This document shows positions 1 through 9,340 of a stretch of 64,000 nt of DNA, piece by piece. Where the stretch lies: NCBI RefSeq assembly GCF_910585845.1, contig NZ_CAJUHF010000008.1, forward strand, positions 1-64,000, given 5' to 3'. The DNA comes from an uncultured Bacteroides sp. (GTDB lineage: Bacteria > Bacteroidota > Bacteroidia > Bacteroidales > Bacteroidaceae). Each line of letters opens with the position of its first letter. Within the stretch, counting starts at the first letter, position 1. The notes below the pieces were generated by a model. That model searched no databases. It was not told the DNA's origin and saw nothing but the letters and a program-made list of their open reading frames with translations. A program made the translations under genes and the position numbers.

Positions 1-49
1 CACTTGAAAATTAGATGTTTAACAGCATAAATTTAAATTTTGTCATCTA

Positions 50-1396
50 CTAAACCGGTTCCCATATAAAAGTAGAAGGGTGATTACGATCACGACGTAC
101 CAAACCACGAATATCAGAATAGGCCCTTTCGGAGAAAATAGGTTCATCGTTCCAAAATTGCCATCCGGCAACAGCCAATATCGTTAAAATGCCAAATTCA
201 TCACAGGCATCCAGAAAAGCAGGATCATGCGGGTAATGGATACAGCGTACGATACGCACTCCTGCATCACGCAATTTTTTTGCATCGCGCCAATGCAATG
301 AATTGGACAACGCATTACCGATAATGGCAAAATCCTGGTGACGATTAACTCCTATCAGTTTGTCACGATAGGGTTTATCATTCAAGTATAATCCATCTTT
401 CCCGCTATACTCTATCTTACGAATTCCTATTCTTTGTAACATGCCATCAATAAGATGGCCATTTTCATCAACCAATTTAATCTCTAATTGATGCAAAACA
501 GGAGAATCAGGTGTCCAAAGCATCGGACAATCCACATGCAGTCTCATATCATAATGGTCTGCCTTTCCCTTCCGTAACGAGAGACTTTTCACCTCTTTAC
601 AAATTTCTTTGTTGTAGATATCTCGTAATGTCAACATTAATTTTCCTTTAAACAAACCTGTCGACTCATTACGCAAGTGCATTTTCACACCTATTTCCGC
701 CCTATCTTCTGAAACATAAGGATAATGAATAAAAACACCGCCACCGGCAATCTCATCTTCATAGTTAGCATCCGTTATATACACACGATCATGGGCAATC
801 AAGAAACAGTCTCTGTAAACCCCTCCAAAATAAGCAAAATCCAAAGCTTGCTGAGGTTTACCAGGTAAAAACGAAGAATCATCACTATTATCCGCACAAA
901 CACTCAACAGATTCTCTGCCTCAAAACTCAAGTCTTCCGTTACATCTACGATGACGGGCAAATAACCATTGAAATGCTCTTTTAGTAACTTTCCGTTAAG
1001 CCAGATCCGTGACTTGCCCATGATACCTTCAAAATGCAGATAAACTTTTTTATTTTTCAGTTCTCCAGACACGGAAAAGTTCTTCCTGTACCATGCCTCT
1101 CCCTGATAATTAATACTACCACTGGCCTCTTCAGGAAGCAAATCGAGTCCATGAGGTATATTCACAGCCTCCCATGAAGAATCATCAAACTCCTTTTTCC
1201 ATGCATCCGGACAACTCCCTTTATAAAACCGCCATCCCACATTCATATTATATACTTCGCGCCCACTACCGGCAAGCTCATAAAAACCTGCCGTAGAAAA
1301 ACGCGATTCACCTGCCTGCACACCTGAAGCAAAAAGTTGCAACAATAAGACGATCACACAAATCATCCCGGAAAATATTGTTTTGTTGTATTTCAT
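50..1396 (-). pseudogene. GH2 glycoside hydrolase, truncated before its catalytic acid
   Basis: This is the N-terminal 448 residues of a family 2 glycoside hydrolase (beta-galactosidase/beta-glucuronidase type). It has a signal peptide (about residues 1-28), a jelly-roll sugar-binding domain (about 55-200), an Ig-like domain (about 215-325) and the start of the TIM barrel with GVNRHQDF and HYPHDPAFLDACDEFG. It ends at NHPSTFIWEPV followed by two stop codons. In the family the general acid/base Glu follows immediately (NE after WEPV or similar), and the nucleophile lies about 100 residues later, so the fragment cannot be catalytic. The DNA beyond the stop (1-49) does not translate to GH2 sequence, which suggests a junction with inserted or rearranged DNA rather than a point mutation. 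It starts 4 bp after the GH88 gene and is the last readable gene of the leftward operon. Whether it hydrolysed a galactoside or a glucuronide cannot be told. Confidence 0.8.
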
Positions 1397-1400
1397 GACA

Positions 1401-2627
1401 CTATTTTTTTTGCTTACTATTATATCTCAATAATGCTTCCAGATAATAATAATCTGCATATACCAAAGGAACATCTATCTCATTTTTATGGGGAATACTT
1501 CCTACACTATGCATCAGAATAAAATTACAGTTCGTCCCCGCTTCCGCCAAATAAACCGGTGAGGAAAGACTCTTCAATATATGTTCAGCCGCCTGTTCAT
1601 ACTTTTCCCCATCAGCCACATAATCTGCCAATTCCCCAAAAGCTGAAGCAACAATGGCTGCTGCCGAAGCATCACGTGGTACTTCCTTAAACATCTGAGA
1701 ATCATAATTCCAATCAGGAACATATCCTTCCTGACCGGCATTGAAATCCCAATATGGTATCCCGTCTTCCGGCAAATTCGGATGATTCAGCCAAAAGTCG
1801 GCTGTATGTATAGCCATGTCCAGGAAATCTTTTCTTTTTGTTTCACGATAGGCCATCGTATAGCCGTAAATAGCCCATGCCTGTCCACGCGCCCAAGCAG
1901 AATTGTCCGAAAAGCCCTGGCAAGTAGCTTTATGAAGCACTTTTCCGGTCTCCTCGTCATAATTCACTACGTGATAATTACTATAATCTGCACGGAACTG
2001 ATTCTTCGCAGTGGTCTCAGCATGCGTATTAGCAATATTTGCATAGACAGAATCTCCTGTTACCTTCGTTGCAAAATATAAAAGTTCCAAATTCATCATA
2101 TTATCAATGATCACAGGATAAAACCACTCATCTGTTCCGTTCCATGCTTTTCGGTAATTCCATGACTCAATACACCCCGTTTTCTCATTAAAACGAGTGC
2201 ACAGCGAACGGGCAGACTCTATCAAAATGTCTTTATAGGCTTCATTACCGGTCAAACGATATGCATTGCCAAAACTACAGTACATCAGAAAGCCAATATC
2301 GTGATGATTGGTCAGTTTCTTCAACGGTTCAAGAGCTTCGGTCCATTTTATCGCCGCCTCTTTCCAGTTTTCATCATGATTATATTCATATATATACCAC
2401 AAACATCCCGGATAAAATCCTTCGGTCCAATCATTCTTTTTCGTAGTTTTCAATTTTCCATCTTTAATGGTACGCGGATACTCAGTAGGTTCTGGTATTA
2501 CTTTCAACTGAGCAGAAAGCTGCTGTTCCGCTCGTTCAAAGCCATAAGACACAATATTTTCCTCATTCTTTGTACCACACGAGCAAAAAACAAGCAAACA
2601 CAATATCCAAAGTTTATTCATTTTCAT
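1401..2627 (-). CDS. GH88 unsaturated glucuronyl hydrolase, lipoprotein
   Basis: This 408-residue enzyme belongs to glycoside hydrolase family 88. These enzymes remove the 4,5-unsaturated uronic acid that polysaccharide lyases leave at the non-reducing end, by hydrating the enol-ether double bond. The N-terminus is a lipoprotein signal with Cys17. The alpha6/alpha6-barrel landmarks are visible: DWTEGFYPG (about 66-74), HHDIGF with Asp110, IIDNMMN with Asp175 (the two family catalytic aspartates), and FSDNSAWARGQAWAIYGY. Length is normal. It sits between a SusD gene and a truncated GH2 in the same leftward operon, and a PL8 lyase in the same locus makes the substrate type it needs. Family assignment is firm. 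The natural disaccharide (chondroitin, hyaluronan, xanthan-like or other) is not resolved. Confidence 0.93.
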   Translation of the reverse strand: MKMNKLWILCLLVFCSCGTKNEENIVSYGFERAEQQLSAQLKVIPEPTEYPRTIKDGKLKTTKKNDWTEGFYPGCLWYIYEYNHDENWKEAAIKWTEALEPLKKLTNHHDIGFLMYCSFGNAYRLTGNEAYKDILIESARSLCTRFNEKTGCIESWNYRKAWNGTDEWFYPVIIDNMMNLELLYFATKVTGDSVYANIANTHAETTAKNQFRADYSNYHVVNYDEETGKVLHKATCQGFSDNSAWARGQAWAIYGYTMAYRETKRKDFLDMAIHTADFWLNHPNLPEDGIPYWDFNAGQEGYVPDWNYDSQMFKEVPRDASAAAIVASAFGELADYVADGEKYEQAAEHILKSLSSPVYLAEAGTNCNFILMHSVGSIPHKNEIDVPLVYADYYYLEALLRYNSKQKK

Positions 2628-2694
2628 CCTTAATCCTTTTTACCTAAATAATTATTATTTATTTGATACAGATAATCCATACTGGATAATTAAC

Positions 2695-2736
2695 AGAAAG
2701 GCCGTTCTGACTTTTTAATGTAACAACGGCCTTTCT
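2695..2736 (-). terminator. Hairpin between SusD and GH88 genes
   Basis: A 12-bp perfect stem (AGAAAGGCCGTT, 2695-2706, pairing with 2725-2736) with an 18-base loop lies in the 132-bp gap between the SusD stop and the GH88 start. There is no strong T-run on the transcribed strand, so it may be an attenuator or RNA-stability element that lowers enzyme expression relative to SusC/SusD rather than a full terminator. Confidence 0.6.
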
Positions 2737-2759
2737 TTAGTCTATATTTACTTCACTTA

Positions 2760-4439
2760 CTACTTCCAACCCGGATTCTGTTCCAATTTATCATTCTTGA
2801 AAAGTTCCGTATTAGCAATCGGATAGAAGTATAACTTATCATCAACAGGACGTGTGTCCAATAATTGCCTTGCATAATTTATCCCGGCTTCTCCCTTTGT
2901 TATCTTCACTCCATAAATATCTTTTGAAACATCCAGCTCTTTCCATCTACGAAGATCCCAAAAACGATGCCCTTCAAAAGCAAGTTCAACCCTGCGTTCA
3001 TTCTTCAGACGTTTCAGAAAATCTGCCGATGATAAAGTTTCAGGCAATGCAGGCATCTTTATTCCATCTCTGCCGCGCACCTGATTTACAGCCTGCAATG
3101 CAGATATACCACATTTCTCATTCGTAAATGTAATGTCATTATAAGCATTGACCATAGCCTCAGCATAGTTCAGCAATACTTCCGCATATCTAAACAATAT
3201 CCAGTTGTGATGAACTTTTGTGGTTGGTGCACCAGCCTCAAAACTGACACTGCTATTGACATACTTACGCAAGTAGTATCCTGTCGTCGTAGCATTAGTC
3301 AGTGGTAATCCATTACTTCCTCCTTCCCATATTTCCACTTCCTTCCCTGCCGGCCATTTCATATTATTATGCACAATGGTCAGATAAAAACGGGGATCTC
3401 TCTGAGCGTAAGGATTCTCTCGCATAGCTTCATTATTCCAATCAAAAGATTCACCGTTACTCATTTCAAACGCACTTGCCAGATTTTCCGTCGGACAAGT
3501 AGATGTTTTTCCACCTGTCACTCCCATAGGGAAATTAGAAGCTTCGAAACCGTTATTTTCTCCATTAGGACGAGCCCAAATAACCTCCTGACTTCTATTA
3601 TTCTGTGCTCCGAACAGATTTGCAAAATTCTTATCCAAAGTATATCCCAAAGCAGACTGGTTGCCTATAATTTCATAAGCGGCTTCTGCAGCGGCAATCC
3701 ACTTACTTTTATCGTTATTCGGATTGAACAAAGGACTTGCAGCATATAATGCGGCACGAGCTTTCAACGCCAAGGCAACACCTTTCGTCACACGTCCTAC
3801 CTCCTGCTCTTTTCCGAAGTTTACATAACTCACCGGAAGCAGTTCAGCCATTTCCGTACATTCGGAAATAATAAAATTCAAGATTACATCGGCTGATACA
3901 GGCTCAGCATTATTCGCCTCTTCTTTAGTAACAACTTTGGTTATTAACGGGATATTCCTATAACGCTTCACCAACTCAAAATAGAAAAATGCACGCAAGA
4001 AACGAACTTCATATTCGTAATTCGGATACTCCTTCATCCAGTCTTCATACTCATCTCCATACTTCCAGTCTTCGAAAGTCAGTCCTACCATATTTTCCAA
4101 ATAGAAATTAGCATCGTGAATTCCTGAATAATAGTTGGAAAATTTGTCGTCAACCGTAGTATTGGCAGACCATGTTCCATTTACAAACCTCTGTATCTTT
4201 GAAGTTTTGTAAACATGTATAGCATCATCTGTAGCTGCATCCTGCATTGCCCCATCAATACTACAGAAATCCTGAGGTAAATAGCTATAGACATTTGTCA
4301 CAAACTGCTTGACACGTGCATAACTCCCCTGAATCTGCCCTTTTGAATAATAATCCGATTCGTTGCAGTCCATGAAATCACAGGCAGCAAATAAAAACAG
4401 TGACAGAAATATTATTGTATATTTATTTATAGATTTCAT
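2760..4439 (-). CDS. SusD/RagB-family glycan-binding lipoprotein (second pair)
   Basis: A 559-residue outer-membrane lipoprotein of the SusD family, which caps the SusC channel and binds the glycan at the cell surface. The lipobox ends in Cys20 (LFLFAAC). Family signatures include EYEVRFLRAFFYFELVKRY (about 140-158, TPR part), GVALALKARAALYAASPLFNP, the C-terminal NERRVELAFEGHRFWDLRRW, and the typical ending FYPIANTELFKNDKLEQNPGWK. It follows the SusC partner in the same operon by 14 bp. That SusC is interrupted by a MITE, so this protein may now lack its cognate porin unless the other SusC in the locus substitutes. Fold and role are certain; the ligand is not. Confidence 0.95.
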   Translation of the reverse strand: MKSINKYTIIFLSLFLFAACDFMDCNESDYYSKGQIQGSYARVKQFVTNVYSYLPQDFCSIDGAMQDAATDDAIHVYKTSKIQRFVNGTWSANTTVDDKFSNYYSGIHDANFYLENMVGLTFEDWKYGDEYEDWMKEYPNYEYEVRFLRAFFYFELVKRYRNIPLITKVVTKEEANNAEPVSADVILNFIISECTEMAELLPVSYVNFGKEQEVGRVTKGVALALKARAALYAASPLFNPNNDKSKWIAAAEAAYEIIGNQSALGYTLDKNFANLFGAQNNRSQEVIWARPNGENNGFEASNFPMGVTGGKTSTCPTENLASAFEMSNGESFDWNNEAMRENPYAQRDPRFYLTIVHNNMKWPAGKEVEIWEGGSNGLPLTNATTTGYYLRKYVNSSVSFEAGAPTTKVHHNWILFRYAEVLLNYAEAMVNAYNDITFTNEKCGISALQAVNQVRGRDGIKMPALPETLSSADFLKRLKNERRVELAFEGHRFWDLRRWKELDVSKDIYGVKITKGEAGINYARQLLDTRPVDDKLYFYPIANTELFKNDKLEQNPGWK

Positions 4440-4453
4440 ATTGTTCTACTTTT

Positions 4454-6685
4454 TTAGAAAGATAAATTAAATCCAAATGCATATTGAGTCATAGTAGGAT
4501 GAGATGCACCGATAGCCTCCGGATCACGGATATCAATTCCATCAATGCAGAACAAGTCATGCGCGCGGGCAAAGATTTTCGCTCCACCCAGAAAACCCGT
4601 TTTCTTCAACAACTTCTCCGGAAGTTTATAATACATTTCCAATGTTCTCAACTTCAAGAAGGATGCATCAGCTATCCACAATGAGTTATTATTATAGTTA
4701 TTATCCGATCCTGAATAAGTAAGACGCGGAAGGGTACCATTCGGATTCGTCTCACTCCAACGGTTCTCATAATAATAAGTAGAAATCGTATTGTTGCCTA
4801 CTATAGGACGATAAATACTTCTTGTGTCCAATAATTTACTGTAATTACCTGTACCCTGAAACAGAGCATACACACCCCAACCTTTGTATTCAGCCTCCAA
4901 ATCGAACGAATAGTAGATTTCGGGACATGTAGAATTATATCCTAACGCTACCTGGTCATAATTATCTATCCGGTTATCGCCATTCTGATCTTTAAACATC
5001 AGATCTCCAGGACGTACATCTCCCAGATATTGCTTGACTTCACGATTATCGATTTCTTCCTGCGATTGATAGATACCCACTACCTCATAACCAAAAAATT
5101 GATTTAAAGAACCTCCAGTACGCTTCAGATAATCATAAGGACGATATTCTTCATTTTGTTTTATAATCTTGTTGCGTACAAATGAGAATTGCCCACCTAT
5201 GTGATAAGTAAAATTCGAAATCTTATCATCCCAGTTCAAAGCAATTTCAACACCTTTATTGTCAACAATCCCGTCATTGGCTTTCGGAACTGATATACCT
5301 AATACACCAGAAACTGCATTACTGCCACTAACAAGAATATCTGTACGATGATCATAAAAAGCATCAATAGCCAATGATAACTTATCCCAGGCTTTGAAAT
5401 CAACTCCGACATTCAGTTTATGCGATTTTTCGTATGTCAATCCCTCAACTCCCAATTGAGTCAGTTTCATGCCGTTCATAGAAGTAGGAGTATTCTTAAA
5501 AAAGTATGAACCTCCGCCACCGTAAATGTTTTGAAATAGGTTTACGTCATAATCAGCACGTCCGGAAATACCATACGAAGCTCTTAATTTCAGGAAGTTC
5601 AGCCAATCATTCTTCAGAAAACTTTCTTCCGACAGAATCCAACCGGCACCAATAGCCGGAAATATTCCCCAACGATCATCGGGATCGAGAATGCTGGATG
5701 CAGAACCAGACAATGACAAATCCACCAGATAACGATTATTATATGCGTAATGTGCCTGACCTATTACATCCATAAAGGCACGTCCCGTATTACGTCCTTT
5801 TGATTTTATCTTATCCATAGAGTACATAAAAGTAGCCTTCAAATCATGCTTACCCCACTGTCTGGCAAGGTTGGCATAAGCCTCAAAGTTGAAGTGAGTG
5901 GTAACGGAACCTACACTTTTTGAATAGGAGAGTGTACCTTCATTGGCATGAGTTTTAAACTCTTTCTCCCCTGTTTCCAAATCCAAAACAGCCGATTCAT
6001 AACCGAAATTCTTCGTATTGCTGTCCCAATAGGAAGCTGTGTTATCCAATGCGACTTTAATACCACCTGTCAGCCCAGGCAGCAGAACCGCCAAGTCCTG
6101 TTTCAAATGCATATCGGCAAACAAGGCACGAGTCTGAGAACGCGCATATCCCTTACCTGAAATATTAGCGACCGGATTATTTTTATAAGTCGTAGTACCT
6201 CCCCAGATTCCTCTTTCCGTCTTAATGGGAAATGCCCCGGCAGGAACCTGATATATGGCCGTAAAGATATCTCCAACCCCCGTTCCCGGACGATTATGTT
6301 CAGAGAAGTTACCCAACAAATTCAATTGCACAGTCGTAGTAGGTGAGGCTGTAATATCTAAATTGGTACGAACATTCAGCTTAGAATACTTAAGTTGCGT
6401 GGAATAGCCATCATTATCTCCGGTGGGCTGCAAAATGCCACGGTTATCCAAGAAGTTCAACATTGTATAGTAGGTTACAAACTTACCGCCACCACGTGCC
6501 GAAAAGGTTATATTGTCTCCATAGCTGGCTCCCCGCAGTGTCTCGTCCACCCAATCCACATTAGGATAAAACAAGGGATTGGTCTGATTTTTAAAAGCAT
6601 CCAACTCTGCTGCCGAATAGCGCGGCATTGAACCGTCGTTCTTCGGTTCTTCGTCACTTTTGGGGCAGTAAAATATACTAAACAC
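4454..6685 (-). pseudogene. SusC-like TonB-dependent transporter, C-terminal part (split by MITE)
   Basis: These 743 codons are the beta-barrel part of a SusC/RagA porin. They continue directly from the fragment at 6713-7423. Native sequence resumes at NDGSMPRYSAAELDAF, whereas the first residues come from inside the inserted MITE, and the only available start there is a GTG at 6683-6685. It ends in the aromatic motif ...GFNLSF typical of outer-membrane barrels. The plug domain is in the other fragment, so this part has no signal peptide and should not reach the outer membrane. Joined across the insertion, the protein would be about 930 residues, a usual size. The downstream SusD (14 bp away) is intact. 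The rest of the barrel is undamaged, which suggests the insertion is recent. Confidence 0.9.
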
Positions 6686-6831
6686 CTTTATCTATAGACT
6701 ATACCAGCTTATTTAAGGGAATAAAATTAAAGCTATCAAAAGACACATGTTCAATAGGACAAGCATTACCTTGTTAGGCAATAAATTTACTAGCTTTAAC
6801 ACATGAACTGCCCCAAAAGTGACGAAGAACC
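6645..6831. mobile_element. 187-bp MITE with ISL3-like ends, inserted in a susC gene
   Basis: The element is bounded by perfect 25-bp terminal inverted repeats (6645-6669 and 6807-6831), each reading inward from GGTTCTTCGTCAC and ending GGGGCAGT. It is flanked by an 8-bp direct target duplication, CGTTCTTC, at 6637-6644 and 6832-6839. It has no room for a transposase. Ends beginning GGNTCTT and 8-bp duplications are characteristic of the ISL3 family, so a resident ISL3-family transposase probably mobilises it in trans. Element plus duplication is 195 bp (65 codons), so the host reading frame is kept, but stop codons inside the element break the SusC. Confidence 0.93.
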
Positions 6832-7423
6832 CGTTCTTCATTGCCTCATTCAACGCTGATGCATAAGTATATCCATCCACAAAATCGGGTAAACGCTTCG
6901 GAGTAGCCATATTAAACTCATAAGAGAAATTGATCTGAGGTGAGGTCAGAACACCACGCTTCGTTTTAACCAGAATTACACCGTTGGCACCACGGATTCC
7001 ATACAAACTGGTAGCTACGGCATCCTTCAATACGCTCACAGACTCTATTTCTTCCGAACTCAGTTCCTTAAGAGAACGTTCGAAACCATCAACCAGTACC
7101 AACGGACTCTTAGAATTTAAAGTCTCTATGCCACGCACATACATGGTAGCTCCGCCTTCCCAAACCGCACCGGCATTCTGCAACACCTGTAACCCCGGTA
7201 ACATACCGAACAACTGATTCGTGGCATTAATGCTATTCTTATGCGAAAGTTTATCGCTGGTAGCCGTAGAAACAGCACCGGTAACCTCTCTTGCATCATA
7301 AGTAATATTGCGGCCATAATCCATAACCACTTTATCCTTATGAATCGTCAATGTGTCTACTTGTGCCATCAGGTTGAATGAGCACAATACACTTGCCAAT
7401 ATGATATTTATCTTTTTATTCAT
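6713..7423 (-). pseudogene. SusC-like TonB-dependent transporter, N-terminal part (split by MITE)
   Basis: These 236 codons hold the signal peptide (about 1-20), a short N-terminal segment and the TonB plug domain, with MLPGLQVLQNAG, YVRGIETLNSKSPLVLVDGFER and SVLKDAVATSLYGIRGANGVILVKTKRG. Native sequence ends at ALNEAMKN. The last 30 or so residues are read from the MITE and stop at 6713. Unlike the other two SusC proteins here, it lacks the N-terminal carboxypeptidase-regulatory-like domain; that form is found in some family members. It starts 31 bp after the upstream SusD, so it belongs to the same leftward transcript. The product would be a plug without a barrel and is presumably degraded. 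Confidence 0.9.
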
Positions 7424-7453
7424 ACTTTTGTTTATCTATGTTTTTCAGATGTA

Positions 7454-9319
7454 TTATTCCCAACCGGGATTTTGTATCAATCCATATCCTTTATTAATTT
7501 CATTCTGCGGAAAAGCACTCAGATACCACTTCTCCGAGAATCCACCGGGATTCCACCAAGCACGGCTTTGTTCTCCTCCCAAAAGTGAGAACTCTTCACA
7601 AATATAGCTGCCGTCATTCTTATTCTTATAGATATTCAATCCATGCAGAGGAGAAGAGAAATGATCCTTCATCTTCCAGCGGATCAAATCGAAGAAACGT
7701 ACTTCCTCATAGCCAAATTCACAAGCACGCTCACGAAGCAACTCTTTTCTGAATTCTTCCTGACTCAATCCTCTCTTCAGTCCCTTCATGCCGACACGTG
7801 CACGTACTTTATCGACATAATGGTAAGCCAAATCATTCGGACCGTTATTATACTCATTCAAGGCTTCCGCATAACTCAAGTAGATTTCCGCAATACGCAG
7901 ATGAGGCCACTGGATGACATGACCGTTATACTCACCTGCACGGTCCAACCCCCATTTCCTGCAAGATAATCCTGTCAGCAACGACTTGGCTGTCACCTGC
8001 CCTACATTCCAGTCTCTTCCTGCCGGATAATTTTCCTTATCGTCCGGCTTCTCCTTTGTAACACCGGCCTTTCTGTTTTGGAAAATATCTCCATCCAGTA
8101 TGAATGTTTCAGATAAACGGGGATCTCTATTGACAAAAGGATTCTTCGCATGTTCCGGATTATTCCAATCAAAATTCTCTCCGTCAGCAGTCGGGAACAT
8201 ATCAAAATATTCCTTTGTAGGACAGATTGCTCCCCAACGGATAGCCTGGTTAGTATAGGGTTGTTGGTTGGCCTTATAGTAATTTTCTCTACGAACAGAT
8301 ATTAAAGTTTCGGTAGTACCACGGTCAAAATAAGCGGCACGGAAAGCATAACGATAGTCGCTGGGATTCACATCTCCTTTTTCGACCAGTTTATAAAAGC
8401 CGTTACTGTCAACAGCTTTAAAAAAGGCTTCGCAAGCATCCATCGCATGTTTCCAACGTTCACGGTCATAATTTCCAAACCAAGTCATCAACGCATCAGA
8501 GGCAGCTCCCTGAAAGTAAGGCTGATCGTTATTAAACAACGGACTGGCAACAAAGAGCAATACTCTTGCCTTCAGCCCCATCGCACCGGCTTTGGTCAGA
8601 CGGCCGTCCCAATTAGCCATCTCTGCCTCTGATATATGCCAAGGGAACTCCGGACAATCAATAGCCTCGTTCAACAGCCTCACGATAAAATCGACAGTTT
8701 GTTGTAAAGTTGCCCGAGCAGGCATCTCAGCCTCATCCGGTGAAATAACTTTATCCACGATGGGCAAACCACCATAGTGACGCAACATGTGCGCATAATA
8801 TACAGCCACTATCATCTTGGCTTCCGCTTTCAGGCGCTCTTTCTCTGCCTGATCCATATCAGGCACCCTATCTATGTTGGCTACAATCAACCAGGCATTA
8901 CGGATAGCCGACCACATATGAGTTTCATTCTCATTAAAGCGAACTTTGGTAGCCATATATGTACCTCTCGGTGAATTTTCCGTACCGGCATTATAGTTAC
9001 CGGCATAATAGACTTTATTCACCCCGGAATATCCCAGATAATCCTGATTCAAATCCGTCAGTCCTTCAATATTTCCTAACCACATTGTATTCCAATAGCT
9101 ATTCGACGTTTCGAGTCCCATCGGTAAATACCGATAACTGTACCACAAAACCCTGCGAGCATACTCAGCTGTAGAAAAGACCGTATCGATCGTAACGTCT
9201 GTACTGGGTGGCTTTTGCAGGAACTTATCTCCGAAAGCCAAGTCCTCGCACGCGTTGGTGGAAATCAGCAATCCCAGTAGCAACACAATAGCATGAAAAT
9301 GTTTTTTTATATTCTTCAT
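7454..9319 (-). CDS. SusD/RagB-family glycan-binding lipoprotein (first pair)
   Basis: A 621-residue SusD-like surface lipoprotein. The lipobox ends in Cys24 (LLISTNAC). The TPR-containing N-terminal half includes LKAEAKMIVAVYYAHMLRHYGGLPIVDKV (split over about 160-190) and GAMGLKARVLLFVASPLFN. The C-terminal SusD domain has AEIYLSYAEALNEYN and ERACEFGYEEVRFFDLIRWK, and the protein ends with the family tail FPQNEINKGYGLIQNPGWE. It follows the intact SusC by 21 bp and should form the SusCD 'pedal-bin' complex with it. It is longer than the second SusD of the locus and only distantly similar to it, so the two pairs probably recognise different parts or sizes of the same glycan. Confidence 0.95.
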   Translation of the reverse strand: MKNIKKHFHAIVLLLGLLISTNACEDLAFGDKFLQKPPSTDVTIDTVFSTAEYARRVLWYSYRYLPMGLETSNSYWNTMWLGNIEGLTDLNQDYLGYSGVNKVYYAGNYNAGTENSPRGTYMATKVRFNENETHMWSAIRNAWLIVANIDRVPDMDQAEKERLKAEAKMIVAVYYAHMLRHYGGLPIVDKVISPDEAEMPARATLQQTVDFIVRLLNEAIDCPEFPWHISEAEMANWDGRLTKAGAMGLKARVLLFVASPLFNNDQPYFQGAASDALMTWFGNYDRERWKHAMDACEAFFKAVDSNGFYKLVEKGDVNPSDYRYAFRAAYFDRGTTETLISVRRENYYKANQQPYTNQAIRWGAICPTKEYFDMFPTADGENFDWNNPEHAKNPFVNRDPRLSETFILDGDIFQNRKAGVTKEKPDDKENYPAGRDWNVGQVTAKSLLTGLSCRKWGLDRAGEYNGHVIQWPHLRIAEIYLSYAEALNEYNNGPNDLAYHYVDKVRARVGMKGLKRGLSQEEFRKELLRERACEFGYEEVRFFDLIRWKMKDHFSSPLHGLNIYKNKNDGSYICEEFSLLGGEQSRAWWNPGGFSEKWYLSAFPQNEINKGYGLIQNPGWE

Positions 9320-9340
9320 ATCATTTCTTTTATTTAAGCG

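Noticed and set aside
1..49. Terminal inverted repeat of a known IS
   Set aside because: The 49 bases do not resemble the MITE ends at 6645 or any end I can name, and the partner end is outside the window.
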